Shown here piece after piece: positions 54,690 through 63,951 of a stretch of DNA of 64,000 nucleotides (position 1 is its first letter; every line of letters starts with the position of its first letter). The notes below the pieces were generated by a model, which was not told where the DNA came from, did not search any database, and was given only the letters and a program-made list of their open reading frames with translations. Position numbers and translations under genes: made by a program. This stretch comes from Paenibacillus sp. FSL H3-0469 (GTDB taxonomy: Bacteria > Bacillota > Bacilli > Paenibacillales > Paenibacillaceae): assembly GCF_038051945.1 (NCBI RefSeq), contig NZ_CP150302.1, positions 7,378,001 to 7,442,000 of the forward strand, given 5' to 3'.

Positions 54690-56117
54690 ATGACACAACA
54701 ACAAGGATTCAACCCATATCTGCCTTCCTGGGAGTACGTGCCGGATGCGGAACCTTATGTTTTTGAAGGAAGAGTCTATGTCTATGGCTCGCACGACCGG
54801 TTCAACGGACATGCCTTCTGTCTGAACGACTATGTCTGCTGGTCAGCGCCGGAGGACAATCTGGGCGATTGGCAGTATGAAGGGGTGATCTACAAGACAA
54901 CAGATGACCCGCTCAACCCGGAAGGCAGCATGTGTCTCTATGCACCGGATGTGACACAGGGACCGGACGGGCGCTACTATCTCTACTATGTACTGGACAA
55001 GGTTTCTCTCGTATCGGTAGCGGTCTGCGATAAGCCGGGCGGCAAATATGAATTCTACGGCTATGTAACCTACGGGGACGGCACGCGTCTGGGCGAACGG
55101 GAAGGTGATGAGCCGCAGTTTGACCCGGGGGTATTGACCGAAGGCGACACCACGTACCTGTACACCGGCTTCTGCGGATATGGCGATAAGTCCAGGCACG
55201 GCGCGATGGCTACTGTACTCGGTCCCGATATGCTTACGATTATTGAAGAGCCTGTGTTCGTGGCACCGAGCCAGCCTTACAGCCAGGGAACCGGCTTCGA
55301 GGGCTATGAGTTCTTCGAGGCTCCTTCCATCCGCAAAAGAGGGGATATCTACTACCTGATCTATTCCTCCATTTCCATGCATGAGCTGTGTTATGCCACG
55401 AGCAGTCATCCTACCCGGGATTTTGTGTATCAGGGGGTCATTGTGAGCAACTGTGATCTGCATATTGATACGTATAAGCCAGCGGACCAGACGATGTATT
55501 ACGGCGGCAATAACCACGGCAGCATCGTGGAGATTCAGGGGCAGTGGTATATTTTCTATCACCGGCATACCAACGGAACCGCGTTCTCGCGCCAGGGCTG
55601 CATCGAGCCGATTACGTTCCGTGAAGACGGCACCATCCCGCAGGTGGAGATTACAACCTCCGGCCCGAACGGCGGCCCGCTGGAAGGACGCGGTGAATAT
55701 CCGGCTTATCTGGCCTGCCACCTGTTCACCAAGGATCAGGAGATGTACACTGGAGGCTTCGGCAAGGTGGGTGCCTGGATGGACAGCCGGTTCCCGAAAA
55801 TCACCCAGGACGGCAGAGACGGCGAAGAAGAGATGGGCTATATTGCCAATATGACGGAGTCGGCCACCGCCGGGTTCAAGTATTTTGACTGCAAGGGGGT
55901 TAGCCGGGTCTCCATTAAGGTGCGGGGATATTGCCATGGTGAGTTCCAGGTGAAGACGGCTTGGGACGGGCCTGCGCTTGCTTCTATTCCGGTAGGCTTC
56001 ACGAATGTCTGGAAAGAATATGCTGCGGACGTGGCGATTCCGGACGGCGTTCAGGCACTGTATTTCACGTATACCGGGGGCGGCGGCGCGCAGTTTGCTT
56101 CGTTTACGCTGGCTTAA
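54690..56117 (+). CDS. GH43 family glycosidase with C-terminal beta domain
   Basis: 475 residues, no signal peptide. The propeller begins NPYLPSWEYVPDAEPYVFEGRVYVYGSHD (D as base), with CLYAPDVTQGPDGRYYLYY and EGYEFFEAPSIRKRGDIYYLIY carrying the other conserved acids. A CBM6-like beta-sandwich follows at the C-terminus (residues about 340-475). The enzyme probably removes xylose or arabinose from oligosaccharides. GGAGG precedes ATG 54690. It follows the other GH43 gene by 50 bp, so they share an operon. Confidence 0.9.
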   Translation: MTQQQGFNPYLPSWEYVPDAEPYVFEGRVYVYGSHDRFNGHAFCLNDYVCWSAPEDNLGDWQYEGVIYKTTDDPLNPEGSMCLYAPDVTQGPDGRYYLYYVLDKVSLVSVAVCDKPGGKYEFYGYVTYGDGTRLGEREGDEPQFDPGVLTEGDTTYLYTGFCGYGDKSRHGAMATVLGPDMLTIIEEPVFVAPSQPYSQGTGFEGYEFFEAPSIRKRGDIYYLIYSSISMHELCYATSSHPTRDFVYQGVIVSNCDLHIDTYKPADQTMYYGGNNHGSIVEIQGQWYIFYHRHTNGTAFSRQGCIEPITFREDGTIPQVEITTSGPNGGPLEGRGEYPAYLACHLFTKDQEMYTGGFGKVGAWMDSRFPKITQDGRDGEEEMGYIANMTESATAGFKYFDCKGVSRVSIKVRGYCHGEFQVKTAWDGPALASIPVGFTNVWKEYAADVAIPDGVQALYFTYTGGGGAQFASFTLA

Positions 56118-56162
56118 GCGGTCGCGGGCGGGACGGGATGGAATGGAATAGAGCATGACAAA

Positions 56163-56199
56163 CAGCAGCGCCCGAGAACTCTCTCAGGCGCTGCTGCTC
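56163..56199 (+). terminator. Terminator after the GH43 operon
   Basis: CAGCAGCGCC (56163-56172) pairs with GGCGCTGCTG (56187-56196). The T-run is weak (CTCTATTGG). Confidence 0.6.
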
Positions 56200-56297
56200 T
56201 ATTGGATGGAGGATAGTTAGTTGAAGACAGAGAGGGTTCCTCCTATTTGGCTCCACTCATTTGCAACTTATGCCTTAGCTCCAACATCTGAAGTAGT

Positions 56298-56480
56298 GCA
56301 CGGACACAGGTGCCGCTATTTTGTCCAAAAGTGTGATTATTCACGAGCTACGGACTCAGTGGACCTTAAATGGGCGATATGGAAGCCAAATAAGATAGAA
56401 ACAGTTAATTAACGGCCACTGAGTCCGTGAAAAGCTCATTTCTTCGGTTTTCAGGAATATAGCGGCATCTGAGTCCGCAT
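56298..56480. repeat. Large inverted repeat of palindromic boxes at 50-nt spacing
   Basis: Forward boxes ACGGAC begin at 56300 and 56350 (50 bp apart). Reverse boxes GAGTCCG begin at 56421 and 56471 (also 50 bp apart). The two ~70-bp arms are roughly mirror images with similar internal spacers, so the element could fold into one long hairpin. ACGGACTCAGTGG (56350-56362) pairs perfectly with CCACTGAGTCCGT (56416-56428). No gene is seen in this ~480-bp gap. Confidence 0.75.
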
Positions 56481-56599
56481 GGCTTGCAGCCAGGTGCAAG
56501 AAATCTCATGCCTAGTAATCTAGCTCGTACAGGGCGGAGCCTATTTGTTGTCCGCTCCCGCCCACACACACTAGATGGTAATGGAGTATGCCCCGGACA

Positions 56600-57493
56600 C
56601 TACACGCCGGAAGAATACCGTGCCTTGTACTCTGAGGGCGTCATGTTCATATAATGCTTGAACCACTTGGAGAAATAGCTGACATGCTGGTAGCCCGACT
56701 CCAGCGCAGCCTCCAGCACATTGTATGATCCGCTGCGGAGCAGACTGGCCGCCTGGCTGATGCGGATATAGTTCAGATACTCCATCGGGCGCATCCCCGT
56801 CTGAGCCTTGAAAAACTTGCAGAAATGCGAGCGGCTCAGCGCTACCACAGAGGCAAGCTGATCCAGCTCCAGCCGGTCGCGGGAATGGGTCTCCATATAG
56901 CTCAGCACCTCCCGGATCTGCCGGTTATATTCCCGGCCGTGCCGGGGTTCCGGCTCCGGGTTCAGTGCGGTCAGCCCGTATTGATAGCTGTCTGCAATGA
57001 ACAGCAGCAGGAGCGCCTTCAGGCTCATTTCGTATGCAGCAGATTGATGCTCATAGCGGCTTAACAGCTCTCTGATCAGCTGAAGCAACGGGGAGTGGGC
57101 GGCATCTGCGGCAGATAACATAGCAGGAAGCCGTATCTTCCCTTGCAGAACCGGGTCCAGGAACAGCTCCTGTACCCGGTCGGGCTGCGGTGAAGACAGC
57201 CAGGAACCTTTGAACACGATGGAATAATAACAGGTGCCGCCCATAGCGGTGTCCATACCCGAATGAAGCTCACCGGGGTGGACGATCAGGGCATCTCCAG
57301 CCTGAATGGCGAACTCGCGGCTCTCAATATGGAAGGTAGCCTTGCCTTCTGCCAGATAGATAATCTCCATTTCGTTATGCCAATGGACGGGAAGAATGGA
57401 ATGCACGCGGGCCTGATGCTCCACCCGGTAGATATGCAGGGGGAATTCCGGCTGGCCGTGCAGCTTGTTCTCCCGGTAACGGTGTTCGTACAT
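56600..57493 (-). CDS. AraC family transcriptional regulator
   Basis: 297 residues. Cupin N-terminal half with LPVHWHNEMEIIYLAEGKAT and IQAGDALIVHPGELHSG, and a C-terminal AraC domain (LELDQLASVVALSRSHFCKFFKAQTG, ALESGYQHVSYFSKWFKHYMNMTP). AGGAGG precedes ATG 57493; the frame to 57580 is not supported. Divergent from the GH31 gene at 57613, its probable target. Confidence 0.9.
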   Translation of the reverse strand: MYEHRYRENKLHGQPEFPLHIYRVEHQARVHSILPVHWHNEMEIIYLAEGKATFHIESREFAIQAGDALIVHPGELHSGMDTAMGGTCYYSIVFKGSWLSSPQPDRVQELFLDPVLQGKIRLPAMLSAADAAHSPLLQLIRELLSRYEHQSAAYEMSLKALLLLFIADSYQYGLTALNPEPEPRHGREYNRQIREVLSYMETHSRDRLELDQLASVVALSRSHFCKFFKAQTGMRPMEYLNYIRISQAASLLRSGSYNVLEAALESGYQHVSYFSKWFKHYMNMTPSEYKARYSSGV

Positions 57494-57612
57494 GATGTCC
57501 TCCTGTGAATCGCCATATTGTGTTGATATCGCGCAAATATATGCTAGATGAACCGGTACCAATAATAATATCATTATCATCAGAGGAAGTCATAAGGAAG
57601 GGTGGAACCATT

Positions 57613-60039
57613 GTGAAACTGATAACTGTTCAATCCGGCGAGGCCGGCGTAAGGCTTGCGACTAGTGAGGGAATGATGCATATCGGCTGGTGTACGCCGG
57701 GGATTGCCAGAATCCGTTATACGCTGAATGCTGAGCTGAGCGGCAAAGAGAGTCTGATGGCGGTAAGCCGGCCAGAAGCCGGGAAAGTAGAATACAATAT
57801 GGCAGACCTGCCCGGCCATCTGGTGATCTCAACGGCGCAGCTAACGATTGAAGTGGATAAAGAGACCTGTGCGTTCAGCTACAGAACTGCGGATGGCACA
57901 CTGCTGACACGGGAGCCGGCCAGAGGCGGCAAAACCCTGGAGCGCACAGAGGTCTATCATACAGTCTTCGATGCTTCAGCAGATACGGTAGAGACGGGAC
58001 AGGGTGCTGACGGGCTGCGTGCCAGAGCGGAAGGAGTGAACCGGAGGCTCGACAGAGAGGCTTTTCATACGAAGCTTGAATTTGAATGGCAGGAAGGGGA
58101 GGCCCTGTACGGACTTGGCTCCCATGAAGAGGGGATGATGAACCTCCGGGGACGGCAGCAATACTTGTACCAGCAGAATATGAAGGCGGTTGTACCGGTA
58201 CTGGTGTCTACACGCGGCTACGGGATTCTGGTAGATTCGGGGTCGTATATGACTTTTCATGACGATGCCTTTGGCTCGTACCTCTGGAGCGATGCGGATG
58301 AAGAGATGGATTACTATTTCATTTATGGTCCGGAATTCGATCAGATTACGGCGGGCATCCGCTATCTGACCGGAGAAGCGCCGATGCTGCCGAAGTGGTC
58401 CTTCGGGTATGTGCAGTCCAAGGAAAGATACGTCTCCCAGGCGGAACTGCTTGCCATCGTGCAAGAGTACCGTGAACGTTCGCTTCCCCTCGACTGTATC
58501 GTACTCGACTGGCAGTCCTGGACGGGCAATCTGTGGGGGCAAAAGACTTTCGATCCTGAGCGCTTCCCCGATCCGGTGCAGATGATGAACAGCCTGCACG
58601 CTATGAATGCCAAGCTGATGGTATCGATCTGGCCGATTATGGGTGCGGGTGGGGATAATCATGAAGAGATGAAGGCGCGCGGCTTCCTGCTCGGCAATCA
58701 GGCGACATATGACGCCTTCTCGGAGGAGGCTCGTGCGCTGTATTGGAAGCAGGCCAACGAAGGGCTGTTCACCCACGGCATTGATGCCTGGTGGTGCGAT
58801 TGCACCGAGCCGTTCGAAGCGGACTGGAAAGGCGCGGTGAAGCCGGAGCCGGAGCAGCGGCTGCTGATTAATACGGCAGAATCGAAGCGGTATCTCGATC
58901 CGGGCTTGATCAATGCCTACTCCATGCAGCATTCCAAAGGGATCTATGAAGGCCAGCGTGCAGCGACCTCAGCGAAGCGGGTAATCAATCTGACACGCTC
59001 CGCGTTCGCAGGGCAGCACCGCTATGGCACGATTACATGGTCTGGTGATACAGCCGCCAACTGGGAGACGCTGAGGAAGCAGATTGCAGACGGCCTTAAC
59101 TTTTGCCTGACCGGTTCGCCATACTGGACGCTGGATATCGGAGCGTTCTTCGTGAAGAATCACAAGGAGCAATGGTTCTGGAACGGGGATTATGACGAGG
59201 GTGTTGCGGATTTGGGCTACCGGGAGCTATATGTCCGCTGGTTCCAGCTTGGCGCGTTCCTGCCGATGTTCCGTTCTCACGGAACCGATACTCCAAGGGA
59301 AATCTGGCAGTTCGGCGGGGAGGGTGAGCCGATGTATGATACGCTGGTGAAATACCTGAAGCTCCGTTACCGGCTGATGCCATACATCTACTCCCTGGCC
59401 GGAGCTGTGGCACACCGCAGCTATACTATGTTCCGCGCACTGGCCTTTGACTACCGGGAAGATGTGCAGGTCCATTCGATCGGCGACCAGTTCATGTTCG
59501 GTCCGGCTTTCATGGTGGCTCCCGTGACAGAGGCTATGTATTACGGTCCCGGCTCCCGCGAGCTTGAAGGGGTTCTTAAGCAGCGCAGTGTATATCTTCC
59601 TGAAGGCGAATGGTACGATTATTGGAGCGATGAACGGCTGGAGGGCGGTGTGACGATTGTAGCAAAAGCGGATCTGGAGACGCTTCCCTTGTATGTCCGC
59701 GCCGGGTCCATTATTCCGCTCGGCCCCGATGTTCAGTATTCGGATGAACAGCCGGAGGCTGTGACCCGGCTCAAGGTATACGGCGGCAAGGATGCAGCCT
59801 TCACCCTGTATGAAGATGAAGGCGACAATTATAATTATGAGACCGGCTCCTATGCCATGATTGAGCTGAGCTGGTGTGAAGCGGACCGCAGCCTGACTAT
59901 CGGGAAGCGGGCAGGAGACTATGCCGGAATGCAGGCGGTAAGGCAATTTGCCGTAGAACTGGCGGGGCATGCGGGAAGCTGTGTTGTCACTTATGAAGGG
60001 GAAGCTGTAACCGTCCGCGAGGAGGATCTTCAGAGCTAA
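57613..60039 (+). CDS. GH31 family glycosidase (alpha-glucosidase/alpha-xylosidase)
   Basis: 808 residues, no signal peptide. N-terminal beta domain, then a TIM barrel with nucleophile D396 in WWCDCTEP and acid/base D479 in TWSGDTAANW, then C-terminal beta domains. The WWCDCTEPFEADW loop suggests alpha-xylosidase or alpha-glucosidase action; xyloglucan oligosaccharides are a plausible substrate given the neighbours. The start is GTG 57613 after GAAGGGTGG; the longer frame to 57505 has no support. Confidence 0.92.
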   Translation: MKLITVQSGEAGVRLATSEGMMHIGWCTPGIARIRYTLNAELSGKESLMAVSRPEAGKVEYNMADLPGHLVISTAQLTIEVDKETCAFSYRTADGTLLTREPARGGKTLERTEVYHTVFDASADTVETGQGADGLRARAEGVNRRLDREAFHTKLEFEWQEGEALYGLGSHEEGMMNLRGRQQYLYQQNMKAVVPVLVSTRGYGILVDSGSYMTFHDDAFGSYLWSDADEEMDYYFIYGPEFDQITAGIRYLTGEAPMLPKWSFGYVQSKERYVSQAELLAIVQEYRERSLPLDCIVLDWQSWTGNLWGQKTFDPERFPDPVQMMNSLHAMNAKLMVSIWPIMGAGGDNHEEMKARGFLLGNQATYDAFSEEARALYWKQANEGLFTHGIDAWWCDCTEPFEADWKGAVKPEPEQRLLINTAESKRYLDPGLINAYSMQHSKGIYEGQRAATSAKRVINLTRSAFAGQHRYGTITWSGDTAANWETLRKQIADGLNFCLTGSPYWTLDIGAFFVKNHKEQWFWNGDYDEGVADLGYRELYVRWFQLGAFLPMFRSHGTDTPREIWQFGGEGEPMYDTLVKYLKLRYRLMPYIYSLAGAVAHRSYTMFRALAFDYREDVQVHSIGDQFMFGPAFMVAPVTEAMYYGPGSRELEGVLKQRSVYLPEGEWYDYWSDERLEGGVTIVAKADLETLPLYVRAGSIIPLGPDVQYSDEQPEAVTRLKVYGGKDAAFTLYEDEGDNYNYETGSYAMIELSWCEADRSLTIGKRAGDYAGMQAVRQFAVELAGHAGSCVVTYEGEAVTVREEDLQS

Positions 60040-60096
60040 GGCAGAGGTTCATTGTAACCAACCTGAACGTTTTGTAAGCTGAATAGAGAAGCTCTA

Positions 60097-60963
60097 CTAG
60101 GCTCTGTTACTCTTGCGGTAGGCGGCGGGTGTCATGCTGGTGATTCTTTTAAATGTACGGTAGAAGTGGGGCAGGCTCTCGAAGCCGCAGGCCATGGCGA
60201 TCTGCTCAATGGTGCCGCTTGATTGCAGGAGGCTGTCCTTGGCGGCAAAAATCCGCTTAGTCGCAATATAATCCGTCACATTCATGCCCAGACGCTGCTT
60301 GAAGACCCGGCTGAAATGGGCCGGTGAGATCGAGGCCCGTGCAGCCAGGGAGCTTAGCTCCAGCGGCTGATCCAGATGATCGTTGATATAACTGAGCGCC
60401 TCACGGAACCATTCCGGCAGCAAGGGATTTGAAGCAACCGGCTCGGCCGCTTGCGGCAGACAGTAGCGGTTCAGATGCAGCAGTGTAAGATGAAGCAGCA
60501 GTGTAAGCGCCTGCCCGCCGTCCGGCTGATTCTGCTCGCGTTCCCGGTGGATCGCTTCGATATCATTTTGCAGAATCCCAGCATGCTCAGGAGACAGGGT
60601 ATACTTGTACTGCTTGTTGGTCTTGGCAGCGTCGAACAGCTTTAGATAGGGATAAGACTCATTGTAGGTATGATTATGGATCAGAGCCGGGCTGAAAAAA
60701 AGAGCGGAGGAGGTCACCGGCTCCTCATTGTCGGGAAATCCCCGGTGTACCGTGTTCCCGGGAACAACAATGATGTCACCCGGCTGCATCTCATAAAAGG
60801 TCTGATCGATGAAAAAGCTTCCTTTGCCGCCGTATACGTAGATGAATTCGTACCAGTCATGCTGGTGGTCGGGCAGCTCACGCTGCGGGCTTTTTGTTTC
60901 CTTATAGTCCAGCAGCAGCGTAATTGGCAATTGATGGTCAAAATGCCTGCGGATCGGTTCCAT
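60097..60963 (-). CDS. AraC family transcriptional regulator
   Basis: 288 residues. Cupin N-terminal half (LPDHQHDWYEFIYVYGGKGSFF, QPGDIIVVPGNTVHRGF) and a C-terminal AraC domain (LELSSLAARASISPAHFSRVFKQRLG, IEQIAMACGFESLPHFYRTFKRITSMTP). GGGAG precedes ATG 60963. Divergent from the amidohydrolase, aldo/keto reductase and dehydrogenase genes, which it probably controls. Confidence 0.9.
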   Translation of the reverse strand: MEPIRRHFDHQLPITLLLDYKETKSPQRELPDHQHDWYEFIYVYGGKGSFFIDQTFYEMQPGDIIVVPGNTVHRGFPDNEEPVTSSALFFSPALIHNHTYNESYPYLKLFDAAKTNKQYKYTLSPEHAGILQNDIEAIHREREQNQPDGGQALTLLLHLTLLHLNRYCLPQAAEPVASNPLLPEWFREALSYINDHLDQPLELSSLAARASISPAHFSRVFKQRLGMNVTDYIATKRIFAAKDSLLQSSGTIEQIAMACGFESLPHFYRTFKRITSMTPAAYRKSNRA

Positions 60964-61094
60964 AAAGTCTCCCCCTGAGTGAAATCTCTGCATTCTTACT
61001 TACATCATATCAAAATAAGGTATAAATTTGTTTGTTTTAGCTATTTTTATTCCTTTATCGGATGTTTACAATAAGGTGGAATGGAGGCGTTATC

Positions 61095-61931
61095 ATGTAT
61101 ATTGATGCTCACCAGCATTATTGGAAGATAGACAGGGATGATTATGGATGGATTACGCCGGAGATTCCGGTGCTGTTCCGGGATTATCTGCCTGCTGATC
61201 TGGAGCCGGAGCTAACGAAGCATGGGATCAGCCGCACCATTGTGGTACAGGCTGCGCCGACCGTGGAGGAGACGGAATACATTCTGGGACTCAGCGGGCA
61301 GTCGGAGTCTGTCGCGGGTGTGATTGGCTGGCTGGATCTTGCAAGCCCTTCCTTTCAGGCAGAATTCGAGCGGCTCAGCAGACATCCGAAGTTCACCGGG
61401 CTGCGGGTGATGATTCAGGAGATGGCAGACCCCGGTGTGCTTTTGACCCGGCCATATATAGAAGCGCTCTCATATCTGGCGGAACGGGATGTGCCGGTGG
61501 ATCTGCTGGTGCTGGCGGATCAGCTTCCGCAGCTTATTGCGATGCTGGAACAGGTTCCGGGACTGCGGGGAGTTATCGACCATCTGGCTAAGCCTAAGAT
61601 TGCTTCGGGCCAATTAGAGCCTTGGAGAAGCTTAATGGAGGAGGTAGCTAAGCATCCGGGAATTTACTGCAAGCTGTCTGGAATGGTGACGGAGGCTGAT
61701 CCGCAGGGCTGGACGCAGGAGGATTTCTCGGCTTACGTCCATGCTGTGCTGGAGCTGTTCGGACCGGAGCGGGTGATGTTCGGCAGCGACTGGCCGGTGT
61801 GTCTGATGGCGGCAACCTATGAGGAGGTTGTGGGGATTTTGCGCACAGCACTGCAAGACCGCTTGTCTGCGGAAGAGATGGAGCCGGTGTTTGGAGCGAA
61901 TGCTGCTAGATTTTATAAGTTAGATCTATAA
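61095..61931 (+). CDS. Amidohydrolase, probable L-fuconolactonase/sugar lactonase
   Basis: 278 residues, TIM-barrel amidohydrolase of COG3618 type. Metal ligands are H6 and H8 in DAHQHYWK, with FGSDWPVC carrying the catalytic Asp. In related pathways the enzyme opens L-fucono- or L-rhamnono-lactone. The start at 61095 follows GGAGG; a longer frame to 61062 is not supported. First gene of an operon with the aldo/keto reductase and dehydrogenase. Together with GH95 it suggests a non-phosphorylating L-fucose route. Confidence 0.88.
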   Translation: MYIDAHQHYWKIDRDDYGWITPEIPVLFRDYLPADLEPELTKHGISRTIVVQAAPTVEETEYILGLSGQSESVAGVIGWLDLASPSFQAEFERLSRHPKFTGLRVMIQEMADPGVLLTRPYIEALSYLAERDVPVDLLVLADQLPQLIAMLEQVPGLRGVIDHLAKPKIASGQLEPWRSLMEEVAKHPGIYCKLSGMVTEADPQGWTQEDFSAYVHAVLELFGPERVMFGSDWPVCLMAATYEEVVGILRTALQDRLSAEEMEPVFGANAARFYKLDL

Positions 61932-61951
61932 ACCATAGGAGGTAGTGCAAG

Positions 61952-62911
61952 ATGAAATACAGAAAGCTGGGCAATACGGGACTGGATGTCTCAGCATTAA
62001 GCTTCGGGGCCTCTTCACTGGGCAGCGTGTTCCGGGAGGTCCCGAAGGATGAGGCCATCCTTACGGTTCATACGGCGATTGATCTGGGGATTAACCTCAT
62101 TGACGTCTCCCCATATTACGGTCTGATGAAAGCGGAAACGGTGCTGGGCGAGGCGCTGCAGACGGTACCGCGTGACAAGTATATTCTGAGCACTAAGGCC
62201 GGGCGTTACGGGTCAGATGAATTTGACTTCTCCAGAGAGCGGATCTTCCGCAGCGCGGAAGAGAGCATGGGCAGACTGGGCACGGATTACCTGGATATTC
62301 TGCTGCTGCATGATGTTGAATTCGGCTCGCTTACGCAGGTGATGGAGGAGGGAATTCCGGCGCTGGAAGAGCTGAAGCAAGCAGGCAAAATCCGTTACTT
62401 CGGTGTCAGCGGCCTGCCGCTGAGTGTGTTCGAGAAGGTGCTGCCGCAGACCAAGCTGGATGTCATTCTGTCCTATTGCCATTATTCGCTCAACGATACT
62501 ACGCTGCTCCAGCTCCTTCCGCTGCTGGAGGAGAGCGGCACAGGGCTGATGAATGCGTCGCCTATCTCGATGGGTCTGCTCAGCAACCGCAAGGTGCCGG
62601 ACTGGCATCCGGCAAGTGCGGAGATTCAAGCCGCGTGTCAGCGCGCCGCTGAGTATTGCAGAGACAAGGGCAAAGACATCGCCAAACTGGCGGTCCAGTT
62701 CTCCACGGCGAACGAGCAGATTCCAACCACCTTGGTCAGCACGGCGACACCGGCTAATATCCGCAACAATATTAAGTGGACCGAGGAGCCCATAGATCAA
62801 CAATTACTGGCAGAAGTGCGCGATATTCTGAAGCCGATCGACGGTGCAACCTGGCCGAGCGGCCGGGCAGAATGGAACGAAGCATCTGGCCGGAACGGGG
62901 AGCGCTTATAA
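61952..62911 (+). CDS. Aldo/keto reductase, probable L-fucose/L-galactose dehydrogenase
   Basis: 319 residues, NAD(P)-dependent (beta/alpha)8 barrel. The catalytic tetrad is D51, Y56, K82 and H120. The overall pattern (RKLGNTGLDVSALSFGASSLG) is close to L-galactose/L-fucose dehydrogenases, which oxidise the sugar to the lactone opened by the preceding enzyme. TAGGAGG precedes the ATG. The stop overlaps the next start by one base. Confidence 0.9.
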   Translation: MKYRKLGNTGLDVSALSFGASSLGSVFREVPKDEAILTVHTAIDLGINLIDVSPYYGLMKAETVLGEALQTVPRDKYILSTKAGRYGSDEFDFSRERIFRSAEESMGRLGTDYLDILLLHDVEFGSLTQVMEEGIPALEELKQAGKIRYFGVSGLPLSVFEKVLPQTKLDVILSYCHYSLNDTTLLQLLPLLEESGTGLMNASPISMGLLSNRKVPDWHPASAEIQAACQRAAEYCRDKGKDIAKLAVQFSTANEQIPTTLVSTATPANIRNNIKWTEEPIDQQLLAEVRDILKPIDGATWPSGRAEWNEASGRNGERL

Positions 62912-63930
62912 TGAAGGGAATTATTTGTGAGGAAGTCGGTAAGTTCGTATTCCGCGAGGATCTGCCGGAGCCGGAGCTGGTGGACGGGGAAGCAGTTGTA
63001 AGCATCCGCCGTATCGGCATCTGCGGGACAGATCTGCACGCTTACCGGGGGAACCAGCCTTATTTCACTTATCCGCGTGTGCTGGGGCATGAGCTGTCCG
63101 GGATTATTGAGCGCATTGGCGACAACCCGCAAGGGCTAAAGGCCGGTGACCAGGTCAGTGTCATTCCGTATCTGCATTGCGGAGAATGCCGGGCTTGTCT
63201 GAGCGGTAAAACGAATTGCTGCCAGAAAATGAGAGTGTTCGGTGTTCATCTGGACGGCGGGATGCGGGAACGGGTGAGTCTGCCTGTAGGCAATCTGCTG
63301 AAGACAGACGGGCTGACGCTGGATCAGGCGGCCATGCTGGAGCCGCTGGCGATTGGTGCCCATGCGGTTCGGCGCTCCGGTGTCGGCGCTGGAGATCAGG
63401 TGCTGGTGATCGGCGCAGGTCCGATTGGGCTGGGCGTAATGGCGATGGCCCGGTACGCCGGGGCGAAGGTGATTGCGATGGACGTTAACGATGAACGTCT
63501 GGCCTTCTGTAAGGGCTGGGCGCAGGCGGAGCATACGGTAAGCGCGTTGAAGGAGCCGAAGGAACAGCTGTCGGCGTTGACGGAGGGCAACTTCCTGCCG
63601 CATGTTATTGATTCCACAGGCAACATTTCCTCTATGGAAGGGGCTTTCGGACTGGTTGGACATGGCGGTACATTGACTTATGTCGGCTTGGTCAAAGGGA
63701 ACATTACCTTTAGTGACCCCGATTTCCATGCCCGTGAGATGACGGTGCAGGGCAGCAGAAATGCGACCCGCGAGGACTTCGAACAGGTGATTAGCGCCAT
63801 TAGAGACGGTTACATTGATGTGGACCGCTATATTTCCCACCGCTGCTCTTTCGGGGAGATGACCCTGCAGTTCGAGAGCTGGCTGAATCCTGAGTCCAAG
63901 GTAATCAAGGCATTGGTGGAACTGAATTAA
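62911..63930 (+). CDS. Zinc-binding alcohol dehydrogenase family protein
   Basis: 339 residues, medium-chain dehydrogenase. Catalytic zinc ligands are the Cys in GICGTDLHAY and the GHE pair in LGHELSG; the structural zinc site has CGECRACLSGKTNCC. The NAD-binding GAGPIGLG is in the middle. It may act on a later keto-deoxy sugar acid in the fucose route, or on a sorbitol-like polyol. The start at 62911 overlaps the previous stop by one base and follows GGGGAGC. A longer frame to 62776 is spurious. Confidence 0.9.
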   Translation: MKGIICEEVGKFVFREDLPEPELVDGEAVVSIRRIGICGTDLHAYRGNQPYFTYPRVLGHELSGIIERIGDNPQGLKAGDQVSVIPYLHCGECRACLSGKTNCCQKMRVFGVHLDGGMRERVSLPVGNLLKTDGLTLDQAAMLEPLAIGAHAVRRSGVGAGDQVLVIGAGPIGLGVMAMARYAGAKVIAMDVNDERLAFCKGWAQAEHTVSALKEPKEQLSALTEGNFLPHVIDSTGNISSMEGAFGLVGHGGTLTYVGLVKGNITFSDPDFHAREMTVQGSRNATREDFEQVISAIRDGYIDVDRYISHRCSFGEMTLQFESWLNPESKVIKALVELN

Positions 63931-63951
63931 CTGCGAAGGAGCGGAAAAGCG

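Noticed and set aside
56221-56412. Plus-strand frame inside the inverted repeat
   Set aside because: It spans the repeat arms, starts with no Shine-Dalgarno site and its peptide has no protein-like pattern.
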